A stretch of DNA of 64,000 nt, from NCBI RefSeq assembly GCF_009796805.1, contig NZ_CP047029.1, positions 2,654,001-2,718,000 on the forward strand, read 5' to 3'. Within the stretch, counting starts at the first letter, position 1. Every line of letters starts with the position of its first letter. Shown here piece by piece: positions 1 through 8,964 of this stretch. Source of the stretch: Algibacter sp. L1A34 (lineage in GTDB: Bacteria; Bacteroidota; Bacteroidia; Flavobacteriales; Flavobacteriaceae). The translations under genes and the position numbers were made by a program. Under the pieces are notes generated by a model that saw only the letters and a program-made list of their open reading frames with translations, made no database searches and was not told where the DNA came from.

Positions 1-84
1 AAAAGAGTCGGGTGTTAAATTCAAAATACCCATCACTTTTGGCGATGATAAATCAATAAGTGTTCCTTTGCAATTAATGGTCAT
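1..84 (-). CDS. folP: Dihydropteroate synthase, N-terminal fragment
   Basis: Read on the reverse strand from 84, the first 28 codons give a protein starting MTINCKGTLIDLSS and ending in GILNLTPDSF, the conserved first motif of dihydropteroate synthase, which joins pABA to the pterin pyrophosphate in folate synthesis. An in-frame TAA lies three codons upstream of the ATG, so the start is secure. The rest of the gene is outside the window. It is divergent from the DUF1599 gene, an arrangement I associate with flavobacterial genomes. Confidence 0.85.
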   Translation of the reverse strand, partial: MTINCKGTLIDLSSPKVMGILNLTPDSF

Positions 85-219
85 AACTTGTTATAATCTC
101 AATATTTTCGATATTAAATATCAAACGTAAAACTTTAAAATTGTAACGTCAAACTTCCTCCTGAAAACTTTTGAATTTTGAACAATTTAAGCGAAATTTA
201 CACAAAATATAATTGATAC

Positions 220-762
220 ATGCCAGATACTTCAAAACAATATGATGCCGTCATAAATACTTGTAAAAGTTTATTTATAAAAAAAATGAGCGATTACGGT
301 AGTGCATGGCGCATATTACGTTTGCCTTCTTTAACCGATCAGATTTTTATTAAAGCACAACGTATTCGAAGTTTGCAGCAAAATGATGTTAGAAAGGTGG
401 ATGAAGGTGAGGTTAGTGAGTTTATTGGTATAATAAACTACTCGATTATGGCTCTTATTCAATTAGAACTAGGTGTAGTTGAGCAACCAGACTTATCTAC
501 AGAGGCGGCAACCGAATTGTACGAAAAGCATATTTCCATAACAAAAACTTTAATGGAAAATAAAAACCATGATTATGGGGAAGCTTGGCGAGATATGCGT
601 GTGAGTAGTTTAACAGATTTAATTTTGCAGAAATTACTTCGTGTAAAACAAATTGAAGATAATAAAGGGAAGACTTTGGTTAGTGAGGGTATTGATGCTA
701 ATTATCAAGATATGATTAATTACGCCATTTTTGCGATGATTCATATAAATCAAGGAGAATAA
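220..762 (+). CDS. DUF1599 (Nmad1-like) domain protein
   Basis: A 180-residue soluble protein made of two similar halves. Each half carries the same signature: DYGSAWRILRLPSLTD at residues 25-40 and DYGEAWRDMRVSSLTD at 118-133, each followed by a helix like INYSIMALI (72-80) or INYAIFAMI (166-174). This is the DUF1599 family, also called nucleotide modification associated domain 1. The biochemical role in flavobacteria is not known to me; the family name comes from phage contexts linked to nucleotide modification. It starts 135 bp from the divergent folP and probably heads the following gene run. Confidence 0.75.
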   Translation: MPDTSKQYDAVINTCKSLFIKKMSDYGSAWRILRLPSLTDQIFIKAQRIRSLQQNDVRKVDEGEVSEFIGIINYSIMALIQLELGVVEQPDLSTEAATELYEKHISITKTLMENKNHDYGEAWRDMRVSSLTDLILQKLLRVKQIEDNKGKTLVSEGIDANYQDMINYAIFAMIHINQGE

Positions 763-909
763 ATTTAAAAGAAAAATAAATTATTAAGTCTCGAGCTAAG
801 ACAATCTAAAGCTTAGAAGATAATTTTAATTCAATTAGAATAAAAAACAGTAAACACATAAAATCACTTTATCAAGGTGTATTATGTGAACCTTAAAATT
901 GTAGTAAGC

Positions 910-2217
910 ATGAAAATTTTAGTAAGCCTAAGCCGTATATTCGTTGGCGTTTTATTTATTATATCTGGATTTGTAAAGCTGGATGATCCGTTAGGGTTTT
1001 CGTATAAATTAGCAGAATATTTTAGCCCAGATGTTTTAAATCTTCCGTTTTTAGAACCATATGCTTTAATGGTTTCTGTTTTAGTTGTAGTGTTTGAAGT
1101 TGTTTTAGGTGTGTTTCTTCTCATTGGTTATAAACCAAAATTTACAGTTTGGAGTTTACTTTTAATGATTGTTTTCTTCTCATTTCTAACTTTCTATTCG
1201 GCGTATTTTGATAAAGTAAAAGATTGTGGGTGCTTTGGAGATGCTTTAAAATTAACACCATGGGGAACCTTTACAAAAGATATTGTATTGCTATTCTTTG
1301 TTCTTATCCTGTTTTTTGGAGTAAAACATATAAAACCGCTTTTCGGAAATTTAGGAACAACTGTTTTAGCATTACTAAGTTTTATTCTTAGTTTATGGTT
1401 TGGTTACCATGTGTTAATGCACTTACCTACAATCGACTTTAGGGCTTACAAAATAGGAGCAAACATTCAAGAAGGTATGAGTGTGCCCGAAGATGCAGCA
1501 AAACCAGTAACAGAATATTATTGGAAATTTAAAGTTAACGGCGAAGAAAAAATAATAACAACTAATGGCTCTTACCCAACGGTAGAAGGTGATTTTATAA
1601 GTGTTGACACAAAAGAAATTTCCGCAGGATATGAACCACCAATTTATGATTTTTCGATTGAATCTGAAGATGAAGATTTAACTACTAAATTCCTAAATGA
1701 AGATAATTTACTAATAGTCATATCTTATAATTTAGAAAGTATGGAGCGCGGTGGAGCAGTAAAGTTAAAAGCTCTGCAAGATGAAGCAAGAAGAAATGGC
1801 TATAAAATTATAGGTTTAACAGCTTCTGGTAATGATGTTAAGCAACGTATAAAAGAAGCTTATAATATAGATTTCGAGTTCTATTTATGTGATGAAAAAG
1901 CTCTTAAAACAGTAGTGCGTTCTAATCCAGGAATTATTGAGTTGGATAAAGGAACCATTAAACAAAAATTACATTGGAACGATTGGGACGATTTAAAACT
2001 GCCTAAAGTAGAAAGAGCTCCCGAACCAGTAAAAGTTGAAAATATCGCATATTTTATAGATGGAGATATGTCTACTAAAACAGAAGTAGAAGCTTTAGAT
2101 ACCGAAACTATAGAAGCGGTGAATGTCTTTAAAGAAAGTAATATAGAATTAGACTCTATAAATCAAGTCAATCATAGTGGTTTTACAAGTTTAGTAAAAG
2201 TAACTTTGAAAAAGTAA
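910..2217 (+). CDS. BT_3928-like DoxX/MauE-type membrane protein
   Basis: The first half (to about residue 160) is a four-helix DoxX/MauE-like membrane domain with the small-residue motif RIFVGVLFIISGFVKLDDP near the N-terminus and the cysteine pair of KDCGCFGD. The second half is a soluble domain with a thioredoxin-like strand pattern (NLLIVISYNLES) but no CxxC. This architecture matches the BT_3928 family of Bacteroidota. I use the ATG at 910 rather than the GTG at 877 because the first hydrophobic helix begins directly after MKILVSLS. It is followed 33 bp later by a transporter permease. The function is unproven; redox or maturation partners are plausible. Confidence 0.75.
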   Translation: MKILVSLSRIFVGVLFIISGFVKLDDPLGFSYKLAEYFSPDVLNLPFLEPYALMVSVLVVVFEVVLGVFLLIGYKPKFTVWSLLLMIVFFSFLTFYSAYFDKVKDCGCFGDALKLTPWGTFTKDIVLLFFVLILFFGVKHIKPLFGNLGTTVLALLSFILSLWFGYHVLMHLPTIDFRAYKIGANIQEGMSVPEDAAKPVTEYYWKFKVNGEEKIITTNGSYPTVEGDFISVDTKEISAGYEPPIYDFSIESEDEDLTTKFLNEDNLLIVISYNLESMERGGAVKLKALQDEARRNGYKIIGLTASGNDVKQRIKEAYNIDFEFYLCDEKALKTVVRSNPGIIELDKGTIKQKLHWNDWDDLKLPKVERAPEPVKVENIAYFIDGDMSTKTEVEALDTETIEAVNVFKESNIELDSINQVNHSGFTSLVKVTLKK

Positions 2218-2250
2218 TTTATTTAAATCAATATTTATCCAATAACCAAT

Positions 2251-3324
2251 TTGAGCTACCTAATAAATAAAATTGCATACGCCATCCTTACGTTATTTGG
2301 AGTAGTAACTGTTATTTTCTTTTTATTTAATGTACTCCCTGGAGATCCAGCTCAAATGATGTTAGGGCAAAATGAAGATAGCGAGCAACTAGCCACAGTA
2401 AAGCACAAATATGGTTTCGATAAACCTTTAGGAACACAGTATTTATATTATTTAAACGATTTACTGCCTATATCTTTTCATTCAAATCAAAAAGAAGATT
2501 ATACTTTTTTGCGACAAGGAAAATACTCTGCTAGCAAGCTATTTACTATTGGAAATACTACAACGGTTTTAAAATTTCCGTATCTACGAGAATCGTTTAC
2601 AAAACAAGGTAAAAAAGTAAGCCAAGTACTGGGAGAAACTTTACCAAATACATTTGTTTTAGCTGTTTCGGCTATTATAATAGCTATAATTTTAGGGGTT
2701 ATTTTGGGTATTGTCTCTGCGTTGTATAAAGACCAATGGCTAGATAAAATTATTCAGATATTTAGTACATTAGGTATGAGTGTGCCTTCGTTTTTTAGCG
2801 CCATTCTATTCGCTTGGTTTTTTGGGTTTGTGTTGCATAAATACACCCATTTAGAAATGACGGGCAGTCTTTATGAATTAGATGATTTTGGAGAAGCAAT
2901 GCACATAAAATGGAAAAACTTAATACTTCCAGCCGTGGTTTTAGGTATCCGTCCGTTGGCGGTAGTTATTCAGCTTATGAGAAATTCTTTACTCGAAGTT
3001 TTTAACCAAGATTATATTAGAACAGCTCGGGCTAAAGGGCTTAGTGAATTTCAAATTATAAAAAAACATGCTGTTAAAAACGCATTAAACCCAGTCGTTA
3101 CAGCAATATCTGGCTGGTTCGCTTCCATGCTAGCTGGTGCCGTTTTTGTAGAATATATTTTCGGTTGGAACGGACTCGGAAAAGAAATAGTAAACGCCTT
3201 AAATACACTAGATTTACCCGTTATTATGGGAGCTGTTTTAGTAATAGCCGTTTTATTTGTAATTATTAATATTTTTGTCGACTTAATTTATGTTTGGTTA
3301 GATCCAAAAGTCAAATTAAAATAA
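2251..3324 (+). CDS. ABC transporter permease, DppB/OppB type
   Basis: A 357-residue inner-membrane permease of the dipeptide/oligopeptide family. The N-terminus reads through helix 1 into FLFNVLPGDPAQMMLG, the hallmark of DppB-type subunits. The EAA loop is visible as DYIRTARAKGLSEFQIIKKH, followed by a final pair of helices. The family normally has an opposite permease (DppC) and ATPases next to it; none are here, so the other parts must be encoded elsewhere. The start is a TTG at 2251: no ATG lies between the upstream stop and the first membrane helix. It has an expanded periplasmic segment between helices 1 and 2. Confidence 0.85.
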   Translation: MSYLINKIAYAILTLFGVVTVIFFLFNVLPGDPAQMMLGQNEDSEQLATVKHKYGFDKPLGTQYLYYLNDLLPISFHSNQKEDYTFLRQGKYSASKLFTIGNTTTVLKFPYLRESFTKQGKKVSQVLGETLPNTFVLAVSAIIIAIILGVILGIVSALYKDQWLDKIIQIFSTLGMSVPSFFSAILFAWFFGFVLHKYTHLEMTGSLYELDDFGEAMHIKWKNLILPAVVLGIRPLAVVIQLMRNSLLEVFNQDYIRTARAKGLSEFQIIKKHAVKNALNPVVTAISGWFASMLAGAVFVEYIFGWNGLGKEIVNALNTLDLPVIMGAVLVIAVLFVIINIFVDLIYVWLDPKVKLK

Positions 3325-3367
3325 AATTTTATTCCGTGAAAACGGAAACATTTATAAACCCTTTTTT

Positions 3368-3856
3368 ATGAACAAATTTAAATATATTTTCATTTTATTA
3401 ATTAGCTTTTTAAGCTGTAAAGACGAACCAAAAGAATTTTCTACGGAAGCTTTAAATGACACTTTTATTACCTTAAATGGTACAGAGGCTACATTTCAAA
3501 GTATACTCGATAAACACAAAGGGAAAACCATTGTTATCGATATTTGGGCATCGTGGTGTAGTGACTGTATAAAAGGTATGCCTAAGGTTAAAGCGTTGCA
3601 AGCCAGTAATCCAGATCTAGCTTATGTGTTTTTATCTTTAGATAGAGAACAAGGCGCATGGAAACGTGGTATTGAAAAATATCAGGTTGTTGGTGATCAT
3701 TATTTTATGGCAAACGGAAAAGATTGCGATTTCGCAGATTTTTTAAATATAAGTTGGATTCCTAGATATTTGGTGATTAATAAAGCTGGCGAAATCGTTG
3801 TATTTAATGTTATTGAAGCTGATGACGATAAGTTGCTAAAAGCTGTGAAAAATTGA
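3368..3856 (+). CDS. TlpA-like thioredoxin-fold lipoprotein
   Basis: A 162-residue exported protein. The N-terminus is a short lysine-bearing signal with the lipobox LISFLSC, so it should be lipid-anchored outside the inner membrane. The thioredoxin active site is visible in IWASWCSDCIKGMPK (WCxxC), with the cis-proline region at SWIPRYLVI. The family reduces or rearranges disulfides in the periplasm. It lies 44 bp after the permease gene and 68 bp before tpiA, probably in one transcript. Confidence 0.85.
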   Translation: MNKFKYIFILLISFLSCKDEPKEFSTEALNDTFITLNGTEATFQSILDKHKGKTIVIDIWASWCSDCIKGMPKVKALQASNPDLAYVFLSLDREQGAWKRGIEKYQVVGDHYFMANGKDCDFADFLNISWIPRYLVINKAGEIVVFNVIEADDDKLLKAVKN

Positions 3857-3923
3857 TTATTTTAGCAGGAGAAAACAACAATTATTAATTAATAAAATAG
3901 TCCTTTCCTTTTGGGAAGGTTAA

Positions 3924-4682
3924 ATGGCAACCATGAGAAAAAACATTGTAGCAGGGAATTGGAAAATGAATAACGATTTAGCGCAAACAGAAGCGTTAAT
4001 AACTGCTTTAAAAAAACAAACAACAACCTCTAATGCCGAAGTAATGGTAGCACCAACCTTTACCAATTTATTTCAGGCTTACGACGCTTTAAAAGATTCT
4101 AATATCGAAGTTATTGCACAAAATATGCATTTTGCAGAAAATGGAGCTTATACAGGTGAAATTAGCGCAAATATGTTAAAAAGTATTGGTGTTAATACCG
4201 TGATTTTAGGACATAGTGAACGTCGTGAGTATTTTAATGAAACCGATGAGTTGTTAGCTAAAAAAACAGATACAGCTTTAGCGAAAGGTATGCGTGTTAT
4301 ATTCTGTTTTGGTGAAGAATTGGCAGATAGAAAATCTGGAAATGAAGAAACAATTGTTGGTAACCAAATAAAGAATGCTTTATTTCATTTAGAAGCATCT
4401 GCTTTTCAAAGTATTGTATTGGCTTATGAACCTGTTTGGGCTATTGGAACAGGAGAAACTGCAAGTCCAGAGCAAGCTCAAGATATGCATGCATTTGTTA
4501 GAAAAACATTAGCCGATAAGTACGGGAATGATGTGGCCGATGAGGTTTCAATTCTTTACGGAGGAAGTGTTAAACCTGCAAATGCTGAAGAAATTTTCTC
4601 TAAACCAGACGTAGATGGTGGTTTAATTGGTGGAGCGGCACTTAATGCTGACGATTTTTTCGCAATTGTTAATGCATTTTAA
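3924..4682 (+). CDS. tpiA: Triosephosphate isomerase
   Basis: A glycolytic enzyme that interconverts dihydroxyacetone phosphate and glyceraldehyde 3-phosphate. The whole (beta/alpha)8 chain is present at normal length (about 250 residues). Visible motifs are VAGNWKMN at the N-terminus (substrate lysine), ILGHSERREYF (catalytic histidine), VLAYEPVWAIGTG (catalytic glutamate and mobile loop) and ILYGGSVKPAN (phosphate binding). Two in-frame ATGs are possible, 3924 and 3933. The first has a purine-rich GGGAAGG eight bases upstream, while the second fits the usual family start MRKNIVAGNW. A strong terminator follows. Confidence 0.97.
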   Translation: MATMRKNIVAGNWKMNNDLAQTEALITALKKQTTTSNAEVMVAPTFTNLFQAYDALKDSNIEVIAQNMHFAENGAYTGEISANMLKSIGVNTVILGHSERREYFNETDELLAKKTDTALAKGMRVIFCFGEELADRKSGNEETIVGNQIKNALFHLEASAFQSIVLAYEPVWAIGTGETASPEQAQDMHAFVRKTLADKYGNDVADEVSILYGGSVKPANAEEIFSKPDVDGGLIGGAALNADDFFAIVNAF

Positions 4683-4726
4683 GTAGATTAAAAGGGTTTT
4701 TTAAACCAATTTTTATATAAGTATAA

Positions 4727-4770
4727 AAAGGGTATTCCTTGAGTTTTTTATAATTCAAAGAATACCCTTT
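4727..4770 (+). terminator. Rho-independent-type hairpin after tpiA
   Basis: AAAGGGTATTC at 4727 onward pairs with GAATACCCTTT ending at 4770, and the stem extends to about 16 bp with one mismatch. The T-rich stretch TATTTGTTTTT follows. It ends the tpiA transcript. Confidence 0.7.
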
Positions 4771-4901
4771 ACTATTTGTTTTTAATTTTAGAAAGCTTGC
4801 CGTTGGCTATTAATTAAAATCAATGATTATGGAATTTTTAAAACTAGTTGCTTTTTTATAGTATCAATTACATTCGCACAATTACCTGTAAATTATATTA
4901 C

Positions 4902-5744
4902 TTACTCTGCTGCTTTTAATGGATTTATCTGAATAACATCTGCCTTTAATATTTTTGCAAATCTATCGTCAGGATTATCTAAAATATACCAAATATGCTT
5001 TGTGGTTCCTTCTAAATGTTGACCTTCCTTTGTTTTACCTTTCCAATCGAATTCGACAGTCATTTCAAATTCATTTTCCATAATTTCTTTTACCGAAAAA
5101 TTCTTAGGTTTATGTTCGCTGTTTTGTAATTGTTTAGGAGTTCCGTTTAGCCATTTTTCAAGCTTAGTAATTGTAGTTATTTTGCTTTCAGTAGAAAAAT
5201 TTAAGATAAAATTGTCGGCCAATAATTCTTTAAAAGGATTAACATTTCCGTCTAGGTTTTCCATTAAAGCAATCCAATAATACATTAAAGATTTTGTTCT
5301 ATTTGTTGGGTAAGCATCTTCAAAATCTTCTTCTGTAGCACCAACAGGAATAATTTCAATTCGCGTGAATTTTGGAAGAGAATCTGTGGTTCGTTCTAAA
5401 CGTGCATCTTTATATTTTAACGCATAACTTTGCTTTTCTCCATTGGGTTTAATATTTTGATAGTGTAAATCTACTTCTAATCCTAAAGTATTATCACCTA
5501 GCAGTGATACATTAATGTTTTTAATATGGTGTGCGTTTTGCCAACCATCATAACCTTTTAGTCGTTCAGGATAAGCTGCAGTGCCTTTAATTTTGCCTGT
5601 TGGGTTTATCATGATAATATTTTCGTCTAGCATTTCTAGTTGATTGCTAATGCGCTTTTCGTTCATTGGGCGTTCATACAATTGGTACCATCTGTATAAC
5701 TGTGCTTTTACTAAATGTTGGTTTTTTGTGGTGAGTTTTTTCAT
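4902..5744 (-). CDS. NTF2-like (SnoaL-like) two-domain protein
   Basis: A 280-residue soluble protein that I read as two NTF2-like halves (about 1-135 and 140-280). Each half starts with a helix, then has a strand with the pattern DENIIMINPTGKIKG or LADNFILNFST, and ends with a curved sheet. NTF2-like proteins bind or turn over small hydrophobic ligands, but no catalytic residues can be assigned here. Forty-seven bp upstream of its start lies a palindromic box identical to the one in front of the alpha/beta-hydrolase gene, which suggests shared control by the Crp/Fnr protein encoded nearby. Confidence 0.55.
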   Translation of the reverse strand: MKKLTTKNQHLVKAQLYRWYQLYERPMNEKRISNQLEMLDENIIMINPTGKIKGTAAYPERLKGYDGWQNAHHIKNINVSLLGDNTLGLEVDLHYQNIKPNGEKQSYALKYKDARLERTTDSLPKFTRIEIIPVGATEEDFEDAYPTNRTKSLMYYWIALMENLDGNVNPFKELLADNFILNFSTESKITTITKLEKWLNGTPKQLQNSEHKPKNFSVKEIMENEFEMTVEFDWKGKTKEGQHLEGTTKHIWYILDNPDDRFAKILKADVIQINPLKAAE

Positions 5745-5790
5745 GATTATTTTTCTTTTATATAAAGATAAAATGAGCAGAAGCGGCTGG

Positions 5791-5812
5791 TGTTGCCATT
5801 TGACAACAAATG
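5791..5812. promoter_or_regulatory. Crp/Fnr-type palindromic operator, copy 1
   Basis: The near-palindrome TGTTGCCATTTGACAACA plus AATG lies 47 bp upstream of the NTF2-like gene (reverse strand). The same 22 bp occur at 7312-7333. The dyad symmetry and its position fit binding by a Crp/Fnr dimer, most simply the regulator at 7334-7915. Confidence 0.6.
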
Positions 5813-5840
5813 AATTTAATCTTAAATATATTTTGTGCCG

Positions 5841-6326
5841 TTATTTGATAAAGGCAGATATTTCGGTTAAATAATGTTTTGTATATTTCTCTCCAAAATT
5901 ATCAATAGTAATAGCAAAAGCTAAATGTAAAATTAGAGCGGAGCATATTCCGAAGAACATTGATTTTTCACCTAAAAACGACATACCGAAAATTAGGATT
6001 ACAATTAAAATTCCATAAATCAATTTCAGTTTAAAAAAAGATTTTAGAGCTTTTTGAGACTCTGCTAATTCTGTTTTTACGAAATTGGTTTCGTTGTTTT
6101 TATAAATAGATGTTTTATTTTCTATTTTTTGTTGGTAATTAAGGTAAGTAGGGAACATAGTAGCTATTTCTAATACACCGAGTACTATCAAGGTTATAGC
6201 AAAACTTTTATGATTGGCGAATGTTAGAAATAGAACACCTATGATTAAGGAAACTACACCAATTATTCCGGAGAATAAAAACAATGCTTTTTCACTTTTT
6301 AAAAATTCATTTAAAAGATCTTCCAT
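5841..6326 (-). CDS. Unrecognised small membrane protein
   Basis: A 161-residue protein with a charged N-terminus, two hydrophobic helices (about 17-55) and two more near the C-terminus (about 103-145), separated by a charged region rich in Glu, Lys and Asn. I do not recognise a family. It follows the hydrolase gene by 7 bp on the same strand, so it is co-transcribed with it. Its job is probably linked to the hydrolase, but the sequence shows nothing specific. Confidence 0.6.
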   Translation of the reverse strand: MEDLLNEFLKSEKALFLFSGIIGVVSLIIGVLFLTFANHKSFAITLIVLGVLEIATMFPTYLNYQQKIENKTSIYKNNETNFVKTELAESQKALKSFFKLKLIYGILIVILIFGMSFLGEKSMFFGICSALILHLAFAITIDNFGEKYTKHYLTEISAFIK

Positions 6327-6333
6327 GTTACTT

Positions 6334-7254
6334 TTATTTTAAAAAAATCGATATATTTTTTGCCACCAATTCTGGTACTTCCAGTTGTGGAGAGTGCGAT
6401 GCGTTTTCTATTAGTTTTAATTCTGAATTTGTAATATGATCTCTATAATATTCGGCTACATTAAATTTTACCACCTTATCATGTTTTCCCCAAAGAATTA
6501 ATGTAGGAGCCTTAATCTCACTTATTTCATCTTTTAAATCAAAATACGCACCGTTTTTTATTTGTGGAATAATGGTGTTATTTAAAAAATCACGACTGTC
6601 ATTTATTTGCTCTATATATAGTTTTTTTACGGATCGAGGTATAATAGGGGTTTTATAAAAAACACGTGAAAGTACCTTGTCTAAATCTGCTTCATTCTGT
6701 AAAATTTTACCAAATCCGGTATAAACAATATGGTTGTCTAGTTTTACACCTGGTGCATTTACAAGAATTAGTGATTTTATCTGCGTAGGGTAAGCAATAG
6801 CGTAAGCCGCAGCAATATGGCCTCCCATGGAGTTTCCTGCTAAATTGAATCGGAGTATTCCTAAATCACTTAAAAAGGTGTTTAAAAATTTTACCTGTCC
6901 CTTAATACTTAAATCTAAAGATTTTTCTTTTTTGTTCTCTCCAGAAGCTAAAAGGTCTGGAAGTATTAAATAGTAGTTATCGGTTAAAAACTTAGCAGAT
7001 TGTACAAAGCTGTTTTTATCATCTCCAAGACCGTGAAGCAATACTAATGTATCTTTAGCCAATATATTGTTGTTCGTGTAATAATGTATGTTATAACCAT
7101 CTATTAGTATTGTTTTAGATATTAAATGAGCGGCATTGGCGTTTTGAGAATTCGAAAATTCGACTAACTTTTTAGGAATAAAGAAATAAATTAATGCAAC
7201 TCCAAGAATTAAAAGACCTATGATACCAGCAATTAATTTTAATATTTTTTTCAT
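6334..7254 (-). CDS. Membrane-anchored alpha/beta-hydrolase
   Basis: A 306-residue alpha/beta-hydrolase with an N-terminal membrane helix (LIAGIIGLLILGVALIYFF) that anchors it in the envelope. The oxyanion motif is LLHGLGDD, the nucleophile elbow is GNSMGG (serine in GxSxG), the acid is in LWGKHDKVV and the histidine in NASHSPQLE. The substrate is unknown; the family includes esterases, lipases and C-C hydrolases. It lies directly downstream of a Crp/Fnr gene, with the palindromic box at 7312-7333 between them. Confidence 0.8.
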   Translation of the reverse strand: MKKILKLIAGIIGLLILGVALIYFFIPKKLVEFSNSQNANAAHLISKTILIDGYNIHYYTNNNILAKDTLVLLHGLGDDKNSFVQSAKFLTDNYYLILPDLLASGENKKEKSLDLSIKGQVKFLNTFLSDLGILRFNLAGNSMGGHIAAAYAIAYPTQIKSLILVNAPGVKLDNHIVYTGFGKILQNEADLDKVLSRVFYKTPIIPRSVKKLYIEQINDSRDFLNNTIIPQIKNGAYFDLKDEISEIKAPTLILWGKHDKVVKFNVAEYYRDHITNSELKLIENASHSPQLEVPELVAKNISIFLK

Positions 7255-7311
7255 AATAACATTTTGTATTTAATACGCTGTTGCAAATATCTATAGGATA
7301 CAATTAGTAAG

Positions 7312-7333
7312 TGTTGCCATTTGACAACAAATG
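7312..7333. promoter_or_regulatory. Crp/Fnr-type palindromic operator, copy 2
   Basis: Identical over 22 bp to 5791-5812. It starts immediately after the stop codon of the Crp/Fnr gene and lies 58 bp upstream of the hydrolase start, so the hydrolase gene probably has its own regulated promoter. Confidence 0.6.
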
Positions 7334-7915
7334 TTATTCTTTCGATATTTGTTTACGAATTCTGCTTAAAGAGAATTTTGTAATACCTAAAAAAGAAGCA
7401 ATATGAGTTTGGGGTACTCTAGCAATAATGGATGGGTTTGTTTTTAGAAAACTTAAATAGGTAGATTTTGCATCTTGGTTTATTAATTGGCGTTGAAAAT
7501 TAGTTTTTTTTAATAGTGTTTTAGAAGTAACTGTAGCAATTATAGAATTCCAATTGGTAATATTTTTACAGCATAAATCCCACGATTTTCTATCAATAAT
7601 TAAAACATTGCAATTTGTTTCTGCTTTAATACATCCAGAACTCATTGAATATTCGTTAAAACTAGTCACATTGGTAACAAATTGATTTTCCGACATAAAA
7701 TACGAAGTAATTTCATTTCCTAAATTGTCGTAAAAAAAGTATCGGAATACACCTTCAATAATAAAGCCAACTTCTTGTGCTATTTTACCAGATTGTAAAA
7801 ACATATCGCCTGTTTTATATTCTTTTATCTTAACGAGATTTGTTAAATACTGCTTGTCTTCACTCGTTAGGGTACCGTAGTTTTCTAAGTATTTAACTAG
7901 TTGATTGATGTGCAT
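7334..7915 (-). CDS. Crp/Fnr family transcription regulator
   Basis: A 193-residue regulator with an N-terminal cyclic-nucleotide-binding-type beta roll (about 20-115, including SGKIAQEVGFIIEGVFRYFF) and a C-terminal helix-turn-helix (about 165-190, RVPQTHIASFLGITKFSLSR). No cysteine cluster of an FNR iron-sulfur sensor is obvious and the cAMP-binding residues are not conserved, so the ligand is unknown. Two identical palindromes next to the neighbouring genes are its likely targets. Confidence 0.8.
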   Translation of the reverse strand: MHINQLVKYLENYGTLTSEDKQYLTNLVKIKEYKTGDMFLQSGKIAQEVGFIIEGVFRYFFYDNLGNEITSYFMSENQFVTNVTSFNEYSMSSGCIKAETNCNVLIIDRKSWDLCCKNITNWNSIIATVTSKTLLKKTNFQRQLINQDAKSTYLSFLKTNPSIIARVPQTHIASFLGITKFSLSRIRKQISKE

Positions 7916-8036
7916 TTTATTTTTTATAATTAATAAGAATTATTAAATAGAGTAAGGTAATAAGATATTGTAAATTCTATTTTAAACGAATTTAGCAAAA
8001 AAAGAAGAGAACTATTAATTTAATGAAATTACACGT

Positions 8037-8044
8037 AACTTTGC
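8037..8044 (+). promoter_or_regulatory. Candidate -7 box of prmA promoter
   Basis: TAACTTTG matches the TAnnTTTG consensus of Bacteroidota primary-sigma promoters and lies 17 bp before the prmA start. No clear -33 TTG is seen at ideal spacing. Confidence 0.4.
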
Positions 8045-8060
8045 ACTCTAAATAAGTTAC

Positions 8061-8897
8061 ATGTCAAACATCATTTATATCGGTTACTACTTTAAAGTAA
8101 CCCCATTACAACCTGGAGTTGAAATTTTAATAGCAGAGCTTGGTTACGCAGGTTTCGAAAGTTTTGTAGAAAACGAAGACGGCGTTACCGCATACATCCA
8201 AAAAGAAGAATGGAATGCAGATATTTTAAACGATATTCAAATATTAGATTCTGATGAATTTGAGATTACTTTTGAATTCGATGAAATAGAACAAACCAAT
8301 TGGAATGAAGAATGGGAAAAGAATTTTAACCCAATAATTGTTGATGATGCTTGTTCTGTTCGTGCACCATTTCATGAAAAACCAGATACAACTTACGATA
8401 TTATTATTGAACCAAAAATGAGTTTTGGAACGGGACATCATGAAACGACACATATGATGATTCAGCATGTTTTGAAAAATGATTTGACTAATAAATCGGT
8501 TTTAGATATGGGTTGTGGTACAGGTGTTTTAGCAATCCTAGCCGAAATGAAAGGAGCTAAACCATTAGATGCTGTAGATTATGATAATTGGTGTTACCTA
8601 AATAGTTTAGAAAATGTAGAACGTAACAATTCTAAACATATTACGGTTATTGAAGGAGATGCCTCTGTTTTAAAAGATAAAAGCTACGATGTAATTATAG
8701 CAAACATTAACAGAAATATTTTACTTCAAGATATGGCTGTTTATGCATCTTGTTTAAACAAAAACGGTATGTTATTTTTAAGCGGATTTTATGCTGAAGA
8801 TATCCCGTTAATAACAGCCGAATGTGAAAAATATTTGTTAAAATTTGAAGAAAAGTTGGAAAGAAACAATTGGGTATCGTTAAAATTTTTAAATTAG
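8061..8897 (+). CDS. prmA: Ribosomal protein L11 methyltransferase
   Basis: A class I SAM-dependent methyltransferase (278 residues) that trimethylates ribosomal protein L11. The N-terminal substrate-binding domain (1-100) is followed by KMSFGTGHHETT (residues 119-130), a signature of PrmA, and the SAM-binding loop LDMGCGTGVLAI (148-159). An ANIN motif follows near 217. It is followed 67 bp later by clpS, and this pairing is common in flavobacteria. Confidence 0.93.
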   Translation: MSNIIYIGYYFKVTPLQPGVEILIAELGYAGFESFVENEDGVTAYIQKEEWNADILNDIQILDSDEFEITFEFDEIEQTNWNEEWEKNFNPIIVDDACSVRAPFHEKPDTTYDIIIEPKMSFGTGHHETTHMMIQHVLKNDLTNKSVLDMGCGTGVLAILAEMKGAKPLDAVDYDNWCYLNSLENVERNNSKHITVIEGDASVLKDKSYDVIIANINRNILLQDMAVYASCLNKNGMLFLSGFYAEDIPLITAECEKYLLKFEEKLERNNWVSLKFLN

Positions 8898-8964
8898 TAA
8901 CATATTTAAATGTTAACTAAGTATTTTTCGTTAGGAAAAATATAAGAAAGACAAAGTATAAATT

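Noticed and set aside
877-909. GTG start for the DoxX-like protein
   Set aside because: The extra 11 residues come before a clean ATG with the membrane helix directly after; the longer form adds nothing known in the family.
5644-5874. 76-codon forward frame between two reverse genes
   Set aside because: It runs antisense over the start of the NTF2-like gene and through its promoter with the palindromic box; no protein-like features.
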